Source of the DNA: Monarcha castaneiventris obscurior
Taxonomy: Eukaryota; Chordata; Aves; Passeriformes; Monarchidae
Assembly: GCA_026261815.1 (NCBI GenBank)
Contig: JAMPIT010000890.1
Span: 9,764,001 to 9,828,000 of the forward strand
Length of the DNA: 64,000 bases
Reading direction: 5' to 3'
Part shown: positions 62,447 to 64,000 of the stretch, piece by piece
How positions within the stretch are numbered: the stretch's first letter is position 1
How the letters are laid out: each line of letters starts with the position of its first letter
The notes under the pieces: generated by a model
Database searches by the model: none
What the model was told of the DNA's origin: nothing
The model's input: only the letters and a program-made list of their open reading frames with translations
Translations under genes and position numbers: made by a program

Positions 62447-63574
62447 AGGACCAGTACACTCAGGAGTGCCTGAATTACCTATCACTCTCTAGGCTATTTT
62501 TGCCCTCCATTTTTCCAGATATTAATAATATTTGCCTCTTTTAGATCTCATGCACAGTGAAAAACCTTCTCCAGAAGAAATAAAGGAAACCCTTCCTAAA
62601 AATTGCTTTTCTTTTAGGAGATAGGATTTTCTTATGATTGGGAAAGCTTGGTTCAAAGCACCTCTCTAAGACTCGGTGACCACTACTTTTATAGCCAATC
62701 TTTCACATCCTAAATGAGTGCCCTAGCTGTGTTTCAGCAGCAGACAGCAGCTATCCCAGTGGTTAGAGAGTCTGTACTCCTCAACACACAAGTATACATC
62801 TTGACAGGCACAGCTAGATAATATCTCCCAGACTACACTATGGATGATGCAGTAAAAAGAAAAACTGGTTTTTGAGACCCTTTAGATATAAGCACAGAGT
62901 TGCTTTGTCACCATGAGAACAGGAACAAATGGCTAGGAAACTGCATGCTTACAGGATTTACTGGCAATGTATTAAAGGCAAAAAATTCAAAGTATCAGAA
63001 TTATGGATAAAAGACATCTCGGCAACCCCCAGTTCTTTAGACATGAAATTCTACTGTACAGTTAGGTTTCAGCAATTAAGACTGCTGTAAATATGTAACT
63101 AACTTTTAAGAGAAAGAAGTCTGTAAGCGTGGTCACAGCAGTAGGGTTACGGAATGACCAAGCTCTTACTCCAGCTCTGAGTCACACTGTCTCTGCAGAT
63201 ACCTTCTGTTCATCATTTATCTGCCTCCAGTTTCTCCGTCTCTAAAGGAAAGGTAGTACTTGTTTTTTGACGGTTCAGGAAAATCAGTACTCAGTAGTTG
63301 TAATGTTTCTGGTACAAATGGACCACTTGCTTTTTCCCCAAAACATACACTAGAGTGGGTCTGATCTGAAGTTGTACCAACAATGCATGTGCAAAAATTA
63401 AGGAGCTGTGAAAAACTGGCAAGGTTTTATTTAGATGATGACCACCTGAGGTCAGATCTGTGCAGCTAACCCACCTAACTGCACATAGGAGAACATTCCC
63501 TGTTGTAGACACCTTCAGCAGTTTCCAGAAGACAGAGAACTTAAAACTGGAACATCTTCAGCAGACTACCAGTG
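62447..63574. other. Unique non-coding DNA
   Basis: Nothing recognised. Confidence 0.6.
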
Positions 63575-63690
63575 AGATGGTTCCAGGTGTGAGGAAAGGC
63601 TGAGGAAAGCAGACGTATCCAGGATGGAGAAGCGAGGGCTCTGATGGAATGTAACAGCAGCCTTCCAATACCTGAATTGAGCTACAACAT
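63575..63690 (+). mobile_element. Short diverged CR1 LINE fragment, plus orientation
   Basis: 'aaaggctgaggaaagcagac', 'aggatggagaagcgagggct' and 'gcagccttccaatacctgaa' align in order with the end of the CR1 reverse-transcriptase ORF. The match fades beyond about 63690, though the rest to the window end could be further diverged CR1-related sequence. Confidence 0.65.
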
Positions 63691-63988
63691 CTTTCCATAA
63701 CCTTTCTAACCCTGTCAGCTGAGGCTCACTGCTCATCTAATGCCCAGAGGCAACATTTCACAGAGGAGTAGGGGGGGACTGGTCCACATGAGCCTCCCCC
63801 ACTGTGTCATAAGAAAAGATCCCACATCTTCAGGTGTGATGGGGGAGCTGGAGGTGCCTGTCTTGATCAGTGGCTTCACAATATCAAAGAGAAGTTTAAG
63901 CAGAGAACAAAACAGGGCCTCTTGCCAAACCTCAGTCTCATACCCATAACATCAAGCACCAAAGAGAGACTCTGTTCTTAAGGAACTC
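63691..63988. other. Unassigned sequence at window end
   Basis: Moderate GC, with no gene recognised. Possibly a continuation of the CR1 fragment. Confidence 0.4.
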
Positions 63989-64000
63989 TGTGTGTGTGTG
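63989..64000 (+). repeat. (TG)n microsatellite, cut by window edge
   Basis: Six TG units reach the last base, so the true length is unknown. Confidence 0.85.

Noticed and set aside
1..64000. CRISPR array, tRNA/rRNA genes, CpG-island promoter
   Set aside because: No regularly spaced repeats with unique spacers, no cloverleaf-compatible A/B boxes or rRNA motifs recognised, and no CpG-dense stretch seen.

Overview
The window looks like ordinary non-coding DNA from a bird nuclear genome. This rests on several truncated CR1 LINE copies, including the avian type with short 8-mer units at the 3' end, and on two degenerate LTRs of families familiar from avian endogenous retroviruses. There is no L1, Alu or other mammalian repeat. 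The DNA is AT-rich and looks CpG-poor by eye. I see no bacterial-type gene packing, no CpG island, no rRNA or tRNA gene and no CRISPR array. I recognise no protein-coding gene. The open frames are short, mostly overlap repeats, and match what AT-rich DNA gives by chance. The window is therefore either intergenic or inside one or more very long introns; the sequence alone does not decide which.

Layout. 1-20 kb: unique non-coding DNA with a CR1 fragment (about 4.25-4.49 kb), a degenerate LTR (about 6.27-6.88 kb), a second CR1 fragment (about 9.29-9.54 kb), an A/C-rich low-complexity tract near 13.8 kb and a small duplication at 16.9 kb. 20-28 kb: a two-way (TTA)/(AAT) microsatellite, a solo LTR (about 20.84-21.36 kb), two unassigned open stretches, and the longest CR1 copy (about 27.55-28.28 kb), which keeps a broken piece of the reverse transcriptase ORF. 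28-44 kb: unique DNA with short duplications and palindromes, a pair of 39-bp repeats 530 bp apart, a polypurine (GGAA)n array of about 315 bp, and an (AAT)n array. 44-58 kb: unique DNA with several stretches that look conserved (candidate enhancers, unproven), an imperfect 51-bp tandem duplication, strong short hairpins and one short open segment with a good splice donor. 58-64 kb: CR1 fragments at 58.6, 60.1 and 63.6 kb, a (TAGGG)n G-quadruplex-type run at 59.95 kb, and a 135-codon open frame with an acceptor-like upstream site at 62.0-62.4 kb.

There is no operon or gene system to reconstruct. The evidence favours a repeat-poor avian gene desert or intron with a few old retroelement relics. 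I found no convincing undescribed biological system. The best leads are structural (hairpins, the G-run array, the spaced duplication) plus a few exon-like segments that RNA-seq or cross-bird alignment could quickly confirm or discard.
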